A stretch of 18,628 bases of DNA from positions 1-18,628 of the forward strand of contig JAFZTV010000050.1 in NCBI GenBank assembly GCA_017618625.1. The letters are read 5' to 3'. The position numbers and the translations under genes were made by a program. Source of the stretch: Bacteroidales bacterium (GTDB lineage Bacteria > Bacteroidota > Bacteroidia > Bacteroidales > P3). The notes beneath the pieces were generated by a model that searched no databases, was not told the DNA's origin, and saw only the letters and a program-made list of their open reading frames with translations. The stretch's first letter is position 1; the number at the start of each line of letters is the position of its first letter. Positions 5,797-12,613 of the stretch are shown here, one piece after another.

Positions 5797-8379
5797 CTAC
5801 TGCCTGAACACAAACTGCCCGTCTTCGATGTCTATCAGGATGTTGTCCTTTGGGTTGATTTTGTCCTCCAGAATTTGTTTCGACAGCTCGTTGAGCAGCG
5901 TGCGTTGGATGACTCGCTTGATGGGGCGCGCACCCATCGATGGGTCGTAACCTTCGTTGGCCAGATGGTCTATGGCTGCGTCGGTTGCCGACACTATGAT
6001 GTCGTTCTTTTCCAGTGTCTGTGCCAGCAGGTTGAGCTGCAGTTTGACTATCTCGCGCACTTGCGTCAGGTCGAGCGGACGGAACATCACCACCTCGTCT
6101 ATACGGTTCAGGAATTCGGGCCGTATGCGCTGCCGCAGTAGGTTCATTATCTCATCTTTGGTTTTCTCCATGTCCTGCGTTGAGACTTCTCCGTCGTCGA
6201 TGTGGCGCTGAATCAGTTCGCTTCCTAGGTTGGAGGTCATGATGATGATGGTGTTGCGGAAGTCGGCTGTGCGGCCTTTGTTGTCGGTCAGTCGTCCGTC
6301 TTCAAGCACCTGCAGCAGGGTGTTGAACACATCGGGATGTGCTTTCTCTATCTCGTCAAACAGCACGATAGAGTAGGGCTTGCGTCTCACGGCTTCGGTC
6401 AGCTGGCCACTCTCGTCATATCCGACATATCCCGGAGGTGCTCCGATAAGTCGCGAGATGGAGTGCGGCTCCTGGTACTCTGACATGTCGATACGCACCA
6501 TCATGCTTTCGTCGTCAAATAGTGTCTCGGCCAGCGCCCTTGCCAGCTCGGTTTTGCCAACTCCTGTTGTCCCAAGGAAGAGGAACGACCCGACGGGACG
6601 GTGCGAGTCGGCCAATCCTGTACGGCTACGTCTTACGGCGTTGGCCACCAGTGCAACGGCTTCGTCCTGTCCCACGATGCGTTTGTGCAGCTCGTCTTCG
6701 AGGTGCAGCAGCCGCTCGCGTTCCGACTGGAGCATACGGGTCACGGGAATGCCTGTCCAGCGCGACACCACCTCGGCGATTTGCTCTGAATCGACTTCCT
6801 CGTTTATCATGGCGTTGTCGGCCTGCATCTGCTTCAGCTGCTCTTTCAGGTCGGTGACGTGCTTTTCAGCCTCCTTGATGCGCCCATAGCGCAGTTCGGC
6901 CACTTTGCCGTAGTCGCCGGCACGCTCGGCCTGCTCGGCCTGGAATTTGTATGACTCTATGTTCTTGACCTCGGTCTGTATCGCTTCGACGATGTTTTTC
7001 TCGTTCTGCCAGCGTGCCTTCATCTGGTTGCGCTGTTCACCCAACTGGGCAATCTCGTTTGAGAGCTGCGACAGCTTGTCCTGGTCGTTTTCGCGCTTTA
7101 TGGCTTCGCGTTCGATTTCGAGCTGGCGAATCCTGCGTTCTATTTCATCTAGTTCTTCGGGCACTGAGTCGATTTCAAGACGCAGCTTGGCTGCCGCTTC
7201 GTCTATAAGGTCTATGGCTTTGTCGGGCAGGAATCGGTCGCTTATGTATCGGTTCGAAAGTTCGGCTGCGGCGATGATGGCTTCGTCTTTGATACGCACC
7301 TTGTGGTGCACCTCGTAGCGCTCTTTCAATCCACGCAGTATGGATATGGTGTCGGCTACGTTGGGCTCGTCTATCAGCACACTCTGGAACCTGCGCGCCA
7401 GCGCTTTGTCCTTCTCGAAGTACTTCTGGTATTCGGCCAGCGTGGTGGCACCTATGGCCCGCAGCTCGCCACGCGCCAGAGCGGGTTTCAGTATGTTGGC
7501 GGCATCCATGGCTCCTTCTCCGCCGCCTGCTCCAACAAGGGTGTGTATCTCGTCGATGAAGAGGATTATCTCGCCGTCTGCTTCACACACTTCGCGGATG
7601 ACCGATTTCAGACGCTCCTCAAACTCTCCTTTATATTTTGCACCCGCAATCAACGCACCCATGTCAAGCGAGAATAGTGTCTTCGATTTCAGGTTCTCTG
7701 GTACGTCGCCCGACACTATGCGGTGCGCCAGACCTTCGGCTATGGCGGTCTTTCCTACGCCGGGTTCGCCTATCAGTATGGGGTTGTTCTTCGTCCTGCG
7801 CGAGAGGATTTGCAGCACACGGCGAATCTCGTCGTCTCTGCCAATCACGGGGTCTAACTTGCCGGCTTGCGCAAGCTGGTTGAGGTTTTTGGCGTATTTG
7901 TTCAGCGCGTTGAACGAGTCCTCGGCGCTCTGCGACGCCACCTTGCTCCCTTTCCGCAGGTCGGCTATCGCGGCTTTGAGGCCTTTCTCGCTCACTCCCG
8001 AGCCTTGCAGCATCTTGGCTACTTGGTCGTTGCCGTCAACAAGTCCCAGCAGCAGGTGCTCCACCGACACAAAGTCGTCGCCCATGGCGGTGGCCGTCTG
8101 CGAGGCTTTCACAAGGGCTTTGTTGGCGTCGTTTGATAGATACTGGTCGCCTCCGCTCACCTTGGGCATCGACTGCAGCATCGTGTCGGTCTGCTGGCTG
8201 ATGGAGGTGACGTTTGCGTCGAGTTTTTTGAAAAGATAGGGCGTGACGTTTTCGTCAACGGTGAGAAGCCCTTTCAGCAGGTGGCTTGTCTCGATGGCTT
8301 GGTGCTGGTTGACCGAGGCAATTTCCTGCGCCTTTTGCACGGCTTCCTGTGCTTTGATTGTAAAATTGTTTAGATTCAT
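5797..8379 (-). CDS. clpB: ATP-dependent disaggregase ClpB (Hsp100)
   Basis: Cytosolic hexameric AAA+ chaperone that extracts polypeptides from aggregates together with DnaK. The 860 residues show the full ClpB architecture. An N domain with two Clp repeats (about 1-150) precedes AAA-1 with Walker A GEPGVGKT (204-211), pore loop KYKGEFE (248-254) and Walker B ILFIDE (272-277). A coiled-coil middle domain (about 400-530) distinguishes it from ClpA and ClpC. AAA-2 has Walker A GTTGVGKT (603-610), pore loop GYVGY (650-654) and Walker B IVLFDEIE (671-678). No ClpP-binding loop is evident. It is a single-gene unit with a terminator at 5734. I see no standard -7 element upstream but do see inverted repeats (8416-8461 and 8498-8510), so stress-specific control is possible. 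Confidence 0.98.
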   Translation of the reverse strand: MNLNNFTIKAQEAVQKAQEIASVNQHQAIETSHLLKGLLTVDENVTPYLFKKLDANVTSISQQTDTMLQSMPKVSGGDQYLSNDANKALVKASQTATAMGDDFVSVEHLLLGLVDGNDQVAKMLQGSGVSEKGLKAAIADLRKGSKVASQSAEDSFNALNKYAKNLNQLAQAGKLDPVIGRDDEIRRVLQILSRRTKNNPILIGEPGVGKTAIAEGLAHRIVSGDVPENLKSKTLFSLDMGALIAGAKYKGEFEERLKSVIREVCEADGEIILFIDEIHTLVGAGGGEGAMDAANILKPALARGELRAIGATTLAEYQKYFEKDKALARRFQSVLIDEPNVADTISILRGLKERYEVHHKVRIKDEAIIAAAELSNRYISDRFLPDKAIDLIDEAAAKLRLEIDSVPEELDEIERRIRQLEIEREAIKRENDQDKLSQLSNEIAQLGEQRNQMKARWQNEKNIVEAIQTEVKNIESYKFQAEQAERAGDYGKVAELRYGRIKEAEKHVTDLKEQLKQMQADNAMINEEVDSEQIAEVVSRWTGIPVTRMLQSERERLLHLEDELHKRIVGQDEAVALVANAVRRSRTGLADSHRPVGSFLFLGTTGVGKTELARALAETLFDDESMMVRIDMSEYQEPHSISRLIGAPPGYVGYDESGQLTEAVRRKPYSIVLFDEIEKAHPDVFNTLLQVLEDGRLTDNKGRTADFRNTIIIMTSNLGSELIQRHIDDGEVSTQDMEKTKDEIMNLLRQRIRPEFLNRIDEVVMFRPLDLTQVREIVKLQLNLLAQTLEKNDIIVSATDAAIDHLANEGYDPSMGARPIKRVIQRTLLNELSKQILEDKINPKDNILIDIEDGQFVFRQ

Positions 8380-8553
8380 ATTGCTTTTGTTTTTATTCGG
8401 TGATTATTGAAGGTATTTTGACATCTGGGTGGCCGATGCCTGAGTCTGGATGTCGTCAAAAGAACACCTACAAAATCAACGCCAAATGGGGCTGTTGTGA
8501 CATTTTGTCATAATACATATTGTAAAATATGGTGTAGAGTTGAAAAAATGTTG
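8380..8553. other. Spacer between clpB and the tRNA-Ser promoter, with inverted repeats
   Basis: No gene seen. TTTTGACATC (8416-8425) faces GATGTCGTCAAAA (8449-8461), which can pair with a 3-nt bulge. A short palindrome TGACA-TTT-TGTCA lies at 8498-8510. Both are upstream of clpB on the minus strand and could be operator or leader structures. Confidence 0.4.
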
Positions 8554-8561
8554 TATCTTTG
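8554..8561 (+). promoter_or_regulatory. -7 element for tRNA-Ser
   Basis: TATCTTTG matches TAnnTTTG and is followed by GC. Start expected near 8567, about 35 nt before the mature tRNA. Confidence 0.65.
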
Positions 8562-8601
8562 CACCCGTTTTCGTAACTCGGTAATATGGCGACGGAACGA
8601 T

Positions 8602-8686
8602 GGAAAGATGGCAGAGTGGTCGAATGCGGCGGTCTTGAAAACCGTTGACCTTCACGGGTCCGGGGGTTCGAATCCCTCTCTTTCCG
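8602..8686 (+). tRNA. tRNA-Ser (anticodon UGA)
   Basis: An 85-nt class II tRNA. The acceptor arms GGAAAGA and TCTTTCC pair perfectly. The anticodon stem-loop is GCGGT-CTTGAAA-ACCGT with TGA at 8636-8638. The long variable arm has GACC/GGTC pairing, as expected for serine, and the T arm is GGGGG-TTCGAAT-CCCTC. The discriminator base is G. CCA is not encoded (CAG follows). Confidence 0.97.
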
Positions 8687-8690
8687 CAGA

Positions 8691-8720
8691 AAAACGGTTG
8701 GCATTTGCCGACCGTTTTTT
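8691..8720 (+). terminator. Intrinsic terminator of tRNA-Ser
   Basis: ACGGTTGGC (8694-8702) pairs with GCCGACCGT (8707-8715) with one G-U around ATTT, followed by a run of T. It begins five bases after the mature tRNA end. Confidence 0.92.
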
Positions 8721-8861
8721 GTTTGATTATGTCAGTCTGAGTTCGTCGCTTCTCTCGTCTTATGGCTGCTCACCTGTCTTGTTTTATTTCTCAGAAGCCC
8801 GTTAAGTCTCATTTGGCGATAAATATTATCGCTATTTTTATAATTATCCGATTTTTTTTCT
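8721..8861. other. Spacer with a small AT-rich hairpin
   Basis: No credible gene. GCGATAA (8816-8822) and TTATCGC (8826-8832) form a perfect 7-bp hairpin with a 3-nt loop, followed by TATTTTTATAATT. It lies just upstream of the TACTTTTG element and could be an operator or a weak terminator. Confidence 0.4.
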
Positions 8862-8869
8862 TACTTTTG
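8862..8869 (+). promoter_or_regulatory. Possible -7 element upstream of the structured RNA
   Basis: TACTTTTG matches TAnnTTTG and is preceded by a T-rich tract. A transcript from here would begin near 8876 and include three small hairpins before the large one, among them AACTAT-GGGTAA-ATAGTT (8929-8946). Confidence 0.45.
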
Positions 8870-8953
8870 CAGTGGTATTTCACAGAAAATACTAAACCGC
8901 TTTAAACCAAAACCTAACCAACATGAGTAACTATGGGTAAATAGTTTTTGCTA

Positions 8954-8961
8954 TAAATTTG
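8954..8961 (+). promoter_or_regulatory. Alternative -7 element for the structured RNA
   Basis: TAAATTTG matches TAnnTTTG. A start near 8968 would give an RNA of about 160 nt whose ends can pair (AACTT 8971-8975 with AAGTT 9109-9113). It overlaps a 5-bp hairpin (GCTAT/GTAGC), so it may instead be part of a longer RNA. Confidence 0.35.
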
Positions 8962-8967
8962 TAGCGT

Positions 8968-9130
8968 TTTAACTTGTCATTAGGCTGAGTTCGATACCTG
9001 GAAAGTTTCAAACAGCACCATACTTTGATAAAGTAAGAACGCTCGCGGTTTGCCGTGAGCTTTTTGTCTGTATGGTGGGTAATTCCAGGACCTCGAACTC
9101 GATTCAAAAAGTTCTCGGCATTTTTATTTT
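8968..9130 (+). ncRNA. Candidate structured non-coding RNA (6S-like outline)
   Basis: A nearly unbranched long hairpin can be drawn by eye. Outer stem: 8987-8994 with 9093-9100 (8 bp), a 2x3 internal loop, then 8997-9003 with 9083-9089 (7 bp). Next come a large asymmetric bubble (9004-9015 against 9078-9082), a perfect 8-bp stem CACCATAC/GTATGGTG (9016-9023 with 9070-9077), a 17x9 internal loop, and a terminal stem GCTCGCGG/CCGTGAGC (9041-9048 with 9053-9060, one G-U) with loop TTTG. A long rod with a central bubble and about 160 nt length recalls 6S RNA. Bacteroidales are also known to carry conserved structured RNAs such as the Bacteroidales-1 motif. No strong terminator follows; CATTTTTATTTT (9119-9130) is the best end. 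No protein is predicted here. Identity as 6S is a guess from shape; the existence of structure is visible. A leader element for ilvE is less likely because ilvE has its own promoter at 9260. Confidence 0.5.
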
Positions 9131-9151
9131 CAATCGCATAGTTATAAATTG

Positions 9152-9199
9152 TTTTCTGACCTCTAATATAAAATGCTTGATTCTCAGTAGGTCAGAAAA
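9152..9199. repeat. Perfect 11-bp inverted repeat upstream of the ilvE promoter
   Basis: TTTTCTGACCT (9152-9162) and AGGTCAGAAAA (9189-9199) are exact reverse complements separated by 26 AT-rich bases. The arms place T at the 5' side and A at the 3' side, so it is not an intrinsic terminator on either strand. It ends 60 bp before the ilvE -7 element and could be an operator. Confidence 0.6.
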
Positions 9200-9259
9200 A
9201 TGTAGTTACTTGATGGCTAAAAATGGGGAACGGATATGTACTATTCTCATTTTTTTTTG

Positions 9260-9267
9260 TACCTTTG
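9260..9267 (+). promoter_or_regulatory. -7 element for ilvE
   Basis: TACCTTTG matches TAnnTTTG and is preceded by a T-run. Start expected near 9274, with a leader of about 38 nt. Confidence 0.65.
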
Positions 9268-9311
9268 CGACTATCAATCATCTATGTTAAACACATAATA
9301 AATTAAAACAC

Positions 9312-10325
9312 ATGAATATAGATTGGCAAAACCTTCCGTTTGGTTACGTGAAAACGGATTACAATGTTCGCTGCTGGTACCGCAACGGTGCTTGGGGTGA
9401 AGTCGAGGTCTCTTCCTCCGAACATATCGAGATGCACATGGCCGCCTCGAGCCTCCACTACGGTCAGGAAGCCTTCGAGGGCCTTAAAGCCTATCGCTGC
9501 AAAGACGGTAAGATCCGCATCTTCCGCCCCGAAGCCAACGCCGAGCGTCTGCAGAGCACCTGCCGCGGAATCATGATGCCGGAACTCTCCACCGAGAAAT
9601 TCGTCGAGATGTGCAAACAGGTGGTCAAGCTCAACGAGCGTTTCATCCCGCCTTACGGCACCGGCGCCAGCCTCTACCTCCGTCCGCTGCTCATCGGAAC
9701 CGGCATCACCGTGGGTGTGAAACCCGCCGACGAGTATCTGTTCATGATCTTTGTAACCCCCGTGGGGCCTTACTTCAAGGGTGGTTTCAAAGCCAATCCC
9801 TATGTCATCACCCGCAAGTTTGACCGTTCCGCTCCTCTCGGAACCGGTGTCTATAAGGTCGGTGGTAACTACGCTGCATCCCTCCGCGCCCACGTTGAAG
9901 CTTGCCATGGTGGCGAGTACGCCTGCGAGTTCTATCTCGACGCCAAGGAGAAGAAATATGTCGACGAAGCCGGAGCCGCCAACTTCTTCGGCATCAAGGA
10001 CGGTGTCTATGTGACACCCAAGTCAACCTCTATCCTTCCCTCCATCACCAACAAGAGCCTTATGCAGCTCGCCGAGGATATGGGCATGAAGGTCGAGCGT
10101 CGTCCTATCGACGTCGAGGAGCTGGCCACCTTCCAGGAAGCTGGCGCTTGCGGCACTGCCGCTGTCATCAGCCCCATCGAGCGTCTTGACGACCCCGAGA
10201 CAGGCAAGTCCTACAACTTCGGCAAAGAGCCCGGCCCCATCAGCACCAAGCTCTATCACGCTCTCCGTGCTATCCAGCTCGGCGAGGCCGAAGACAAGCA
10301 CAACTGGAACACCGTTATGGATTAA
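9312..10325 (+). CDS. ilvE: Branched-chain amino acid aminotransferase
   Basis: PLP-dependent fold-type IV transaminase that exchanges amino groups between glutamate and the 2-oxoacids of Leu, Ile and Val, acting in the last step of their synthesis or the first of their breakdown. The 337-residue protein has the family segments SSLHYGQEAFEGLKAY (about 46-61), PYGTGASLYLRPLLIGTG (about 114-131) and GVYKVGGNYAAS (179-190), with Lys182 as the expected PLP Schiff-base residue. EAGAANFFGIK and TPKSTSILPSITNKS follow in the C half. The longer variant with YLRP fits the eukaryote-like/class II BCAT branch common in Bacteroidota. It is monocistronic: own -7 element at 9260, terminator at 10352. An inverted repeat and a structured RNA candidate lie upstream. 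Codons are strongly C-ending, suggesting high expression. Confidence 0.96.
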   Translation: MNIDWQNLPFGYVKTDYNVRCWYRNGAWGEVEVSSSEHIEMHMAASSLHYGQEAFEGLKAYRCKDGKIRIFRPEANAERLQSTCRGIMMPELSTEKFVEMCKQVVKLNERFIPPYGTGASLYLRPLLIGTGITVGVKPADEYLFMIFVTPVGPYFKGGFKANPYVITRKFDRSAPLGTGVYKVGGNYAASLRAHVEACHGGEYACEFYLDAKEKKYVDEAGAANFFGIKDGVYVTPKSTSILPSITNKSLMQLAEDMGMKVERRPIDVEELATFQEAGACGTAAVISPIERLDDPETGKSYNFGKEPGPISTKLYHALRAIQLGEAEDKHNWNTVMD

Positions 10326-10351
10326 TCCACCATCGGACACATAAACAAAGA

Positions 10352-10380
10352 AGAGCCCCGTGCCATCAGCACGGGGCTCT
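10352..10380. terminator. Bidirectional terminator between ilvE and the lipoprotein gene
   Basis: A perfect 12-bp stem AGAGCCCCGTGC/GCACGGGGCTCT with loop CATCA sits between convergent genes. The minus-strand tail is T-rich (TTCTTTGTTTAT); the plus-strand tail is TCTCTTAAT. Confidence 0.9.
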
Positions 10381-10404
10381 CTCTTAATATCAAACCAATC
10401 TCTT

Positions 10405-11028
10405 TTAGAGACCGTAGCTCATATAGTAAACCGAACCTGAATAGGTGAAGCTGATGTCGTTTCTCGCAACCTCATTGCCGCTCATGTTGGAAGCTCCCAC
10501 ATTCGTTGCCTCGATCGAGACTGTCACGTTGTTTCCTACACGGGTGACGCTGAAGGTCGTGCCAGCTGGGAACCTGTATGTGCCGACATTTTTGTCCCAG
10601 GCATAATTAGTCTCCGTATTGTCGCAAGTGTATGTACCTGTCTCAAGTGCCTGGTTGAGGCTGAACGAAACGCTGTAGTCGCCCGAAAGGTAAATGGCGG
10701 GTTTGTACGAATCGTAGAATTGCAGCGTGGTGTGTATCGAACCGCCGGTGTTGACTTCCGACAGGTGACCGATCACGATGCTGTGGGTCTGGTCGCCTAT
10801 TGTGAGCGTGCCGTTGCCGTTGGCAACCGCCATGCTGTCGGCGCCCACGGTCCATTCGTTGAATGTAGTGGTCTGTCCACCGCCGGGAGTGTCAGGTGTG
10901 GTCGGCGTGTCGGTATTTGTGCCTCCGTTACCACCGTTGTTGTCGCCATCGTTGTCTTTCTTGCAGCCGGTCATAACCATAGCCACAACTGCCATAATGC
11001 ATGCAAAAACATAGAATGTCTTTTTCAT
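10405..11028 (-). CDS. Hypothetical lipoprotein with low-complexity linker
   Basis: A 207-residue secreted protein with a lipoprotein signal (MKKTFYVFACIMAVVAMVMT then Gly, Cys22). The Asn/Gly/Asp- and Thr/Pro-rich linker (about residues 23-55) is typical of outer-membrane-anchored Bacteroidota lipoproteins; the acidic residues just after the Cys (CKKDNDGDN) resemble surface-export signals. The remaining 150 residues read as beta-strand-rich (for example TLTIGDQTHSIVIGHL, IYLSGDYSVSFSLN, TFSVTRVGNNVTVSIEATN). No catalytic motif is recognised and I cannot name a family. It is transcribed alone from a TATCTTTG element at 11070, divergent from the DUF3267-type gene, and ends at the bidirectional hairpin shared with ilvE. 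Confidence 0.85.
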   Translation of the reverse strand: MKKTFYVFACIMAVVAMVMTGCKKDNDGDNNGGNGGTNTDTPTTPDTPGGGQTTTFNEWTVGADSMAVANGNGTLTIGDQTHSIVIGHLSEVNTGGSIHTTLQFYDSYKPAIYLSGDYSVSFSLNQALETGTYTCDNTETNYAWDKNVGTYRFPAGTTFSVTRVGNNVTVSIEATNVGASNMSGNEVARNDISFTYSGSVYYMSYGL

Positions 11029-11069
11029 AATAGTTAGTTTTATGGGTTAATAATGTTTATTCAGCACTG

Positions 11070-11077
11070 CAAAGATA
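11070..11077 (-). promoter_or_regulatory. -7 element for the lipoprotein gene
   Basis: Minus strand TATCTTTG matches TAnnTTTG, about 42 nt before the start codon. Divergent from the plus-strand element 33 bp away. Confidence 0.7.
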
Positions 11078-11109
11078 TACATTTTATTCGATAAATAAAA
11101 ACTATGGTG

Positions 11110-11117
11110 TATCTTTG
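11110..11117 (+). promoter_or_regulatory. -7 element for the HExxH membrane protein gene
   Basis: TATCTTTG followed by GC. Start expected near 11124, only about 12 nt before the ATG at 11136. Confidence 0.65.
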
Positions 11118-11135
11118 CAAAAAACACAATCAAGT

Positions 11136-11708
11136 ATGCGTACAAAACAAGCCGAACCGATACCCTCTGTAGTAGGCTGTGAGCCAGAACTTAAAACTGT
11201 CAGCATCATGAAGGCCAACCTCATAAGTATCCCGTTCCTGTTTGTTGTGGGAGGCCTCTCGGGTTGGATATATTACAAGGTGTGGCACACCTTCGAGTGG
11301 AACGGGATGGAGAATGCTCTATGGATGTTTGTCGCTATCGTAGTTGGCATTGTCGTCCACGAACTTATCCACGGGCTTACCTGGATGGCTGTCACCCGTC
11401 AGTCGTTCAAACACCTCTCTTTTGGAACAATGTCCGGTGCCGTTTACTGCCATATCGATGTGCCGATGAAAAAACGTCCATATATAATAGGTGCCGTTAT
11501 GCCTCTCCTGCTGCTGGGCGTTATCCCGACGGTTGTCTCTATGGTTGTGGGTAGTACCTTCTGGCTTGTGTTTGGAGTCATCTTTATCGTTTGCGCTATT
11601 GGCGACATCATGATAATGTGGATTATCCGCCGCGAACCGTCTGACACGCTCATCTACGACCACCCCACCGAAGCTGGCTGCGTAGTTTATCGTCGTGTGT
11701 CCGAGTGA
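11136..11708 (+). CDS. Membrane protein of DUF3267 type, putative zinc metalloprotease
   Basis: The 190-residue protein shows about four hydrophobic segments (about 28-48, 60-80, 115-138, 142-164). HELIHG lies at 75-80 inside the second, matching a HExxH zincin motif. A GD pair near 156-157 in the last segment could supply the third ligand, as in site-2-protease-like families. The layout fits DUF3267, a family of putative intramembrane zincin peptidases with unknown substrates. The start at 11136 was chosen because the frame further upstream has only a TTG inside the promoter element. It is monocistronic with its own terminator. Protease activity is inferred from the motif. Confidence 0.8.
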   Translation: MRTKQAEPIPSVVGCEPELKTVSIMKANLISIPFLFVVGGLSGWIYYKVWHTFEWNGMENALWMFVAIVVGIVVHELIHGLTWMAVTRQSFKHLSFGTMSGAVYCHIDVPMKKRPYIIGAVMPLLLLGVIPTVVSMVVGSTFWLVFGVIFIVCAIGDIMIMWIIRREPSDTLIYDHPTEAGCVVYRRVSE

Positions 11709-11731
11709 GTTGAAGGCTGCATGTAAATAGA

Positions 11732-11763
11732 AAAGGCGTACAGGGGTGTCTCTGTACGCCTTT
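11732..11763. terminator. Bidirectional terminator between convergent genes
   Basis: AAAGGCGTACAG (11732-11743) pairs perfectly with CTGTACGCCTTT (11752-11763) around an 8-nt loop. The plus-strand tail ends in TTTCTTG, and the minus-strand arm ends in TTTT. It serves the DUF3267-type gene and probably the Spy-like gene. Confidence 0.88.
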
Positions 11764-11781
11764 CTTGTAATGCGTGTGTTT

Positions 11782-12234
11782 TTATTTCTTGTTTACGGGG
11801 TGCAGGAACGAAGTCAGTTGCTTTTTGACTTCGCGTTTCTGCCGTTCTCGCTCCAGGTTCTCACGCAACTCTTTCTGCTGGTCGTCGGTCAGTATTTTGT
11901 CGATGCGCATCTTCGTGCGGTACTTCGCCTGGTCGATTTTGACATACAGTGCCGACCGTTGGGCGTAAAGAGGAAACAGCTCCGAGCTCCTGTCGCCCGG
12001 CAGTCCGTAGTAGTGCTGTATCTCTTTGTGCAGGTCGCTCAGCTGCTGGCGGTAGTCTTCCAGCGTCTTCTTGCTTTCCATCGTTACCGTTTTCAGCTCG
12101 TCCTGCTGCTGCTTCGTCAGCGTCTTGACAAACTTGGCAACATCGGGCGGCGTATATGCGTTGTCATACCCCGACTGCGCCGTCGCCATGCTGGCCATCG
12201 CGCAGAAAAGTATTATCGCTGCAATCCTTCTCAT
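11782..12234 (-). CDS. Spy/CpxP-like periplasmic protein
   Basis: A 150-residue exported protein: signal peptide (MRRIAAIILFCAMASMATAQ, cleavage after about residue 19), then an almost wholly helical, charged mature part. LTKQQQDEL (about 39-47) and LTDDQQKEL (about 115-123) resemble the LTxxQ repeats of Spy/CpxP-type periplasmic chaperones and metal sensors. It is the third gene of the ECF sigma cluster, 16 bp after the putative anti-sigma gene, so it may be a regulon output or sensor partner. Assignment to the Spy/CpxP superfamily is by motif and shape only. Confidence 0.7.
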   Translation of the reverse strand: MRRIAAIILFCAMASMATAQSGYDNAYTPPDVAKFVKTLTKQQQDELKTVTMESKKTLEDYRQQLSDLHKEIQHYYGLPGDRSSELFPLYAQRSALYVKIDQAKYRTKMRIDKILTDDQQKELRENLERERQKREVKKQLTSFLHPVNKK

Positions 12235-12250
12235 GGCTCGATCCGAAAGG

Positions 12251-12613
12251 TCAGATGGTTTCGTCTATGCCCAGCAGTATGTCGATATAGTCAGGCGTGT
12301 AGTACACCACGTCGGCCTGGTTCTGGCGGTTGTATATCTCAGAGATGAATTTAGCCATGCCGTCGTTCTCGTTCTGCGCTTGGGTCGAGCCGGTGTTGCC
12401 GACAAACAGCAGCAGTGCTACCGATGCGGCCGCGAGGCTCATGGTTCCAATCGTCCAGCGCACGCGACGTTCTCTCTTTATGCTGAATTTCTCTTTGGTT
12501 TCAGCCTCTTTCAGGCGCTCCATCACCTGGTCCACCACGTCCACCTCTCTGGCATACTTAGACTTGGCCAGTTCGTTGAGTGTCTTTTCCAGTTCTGTGT
12601 CTGTGTATTTCAT
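12251..12613 (-). CDS. Small single-pass membrane protein, putative anti-sigma factor
   Basis: The 120-residue product has a charged helical N-terminal half (VVDQVMERLKEAETKEKF), one membrane helix at about 53-71 (WTIGTMSLAAASVALLLF) and a short outer part ending in DYIDILLGIDETI. Its start overlaps the sigma factor stop as ATGA, implying translational coupling. A cytosolic helical segment plus one transmembrane helix directly after an ECF sigma gene is the usual arrangement of membrane anti-sigma factors. No zinc-binding (HxxxCxxC) motif is present, so it is not a ZAS-type anti-sigma. The role is inferred from context. Confidence 0.7.
   Translation of the reverse strand: MKYTDTELEKTLNELAKSKYAREVDVVDQVMERLKEAETKEKFSIKRERRVRWTIGTMSLAAASVALLLFVGNTGSTQAQNENDGMAKFISEIYNRQNQADVVYYTPDYIDILLGIDETI

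Noticed and set aside
8497..8805. Open frame of 102 codons across the tRNA-Ser region
   Set aside because: It runs through the tRNA and its terminator; no coding character.
8922..8939. Five-codon leader ORF (MSNYG) before the structured RNA
   Set aside because: It has no Leu, Ile or Val codons expected of an ilv attenuator and no ribosome binding signal; probably chance.
9072..9290. Open frame of 72 codons upstream of ilvE
   Set aside because: It overlaps the structured RNA and the ilvE promoter, and its sequence is AT-driven low complexity.
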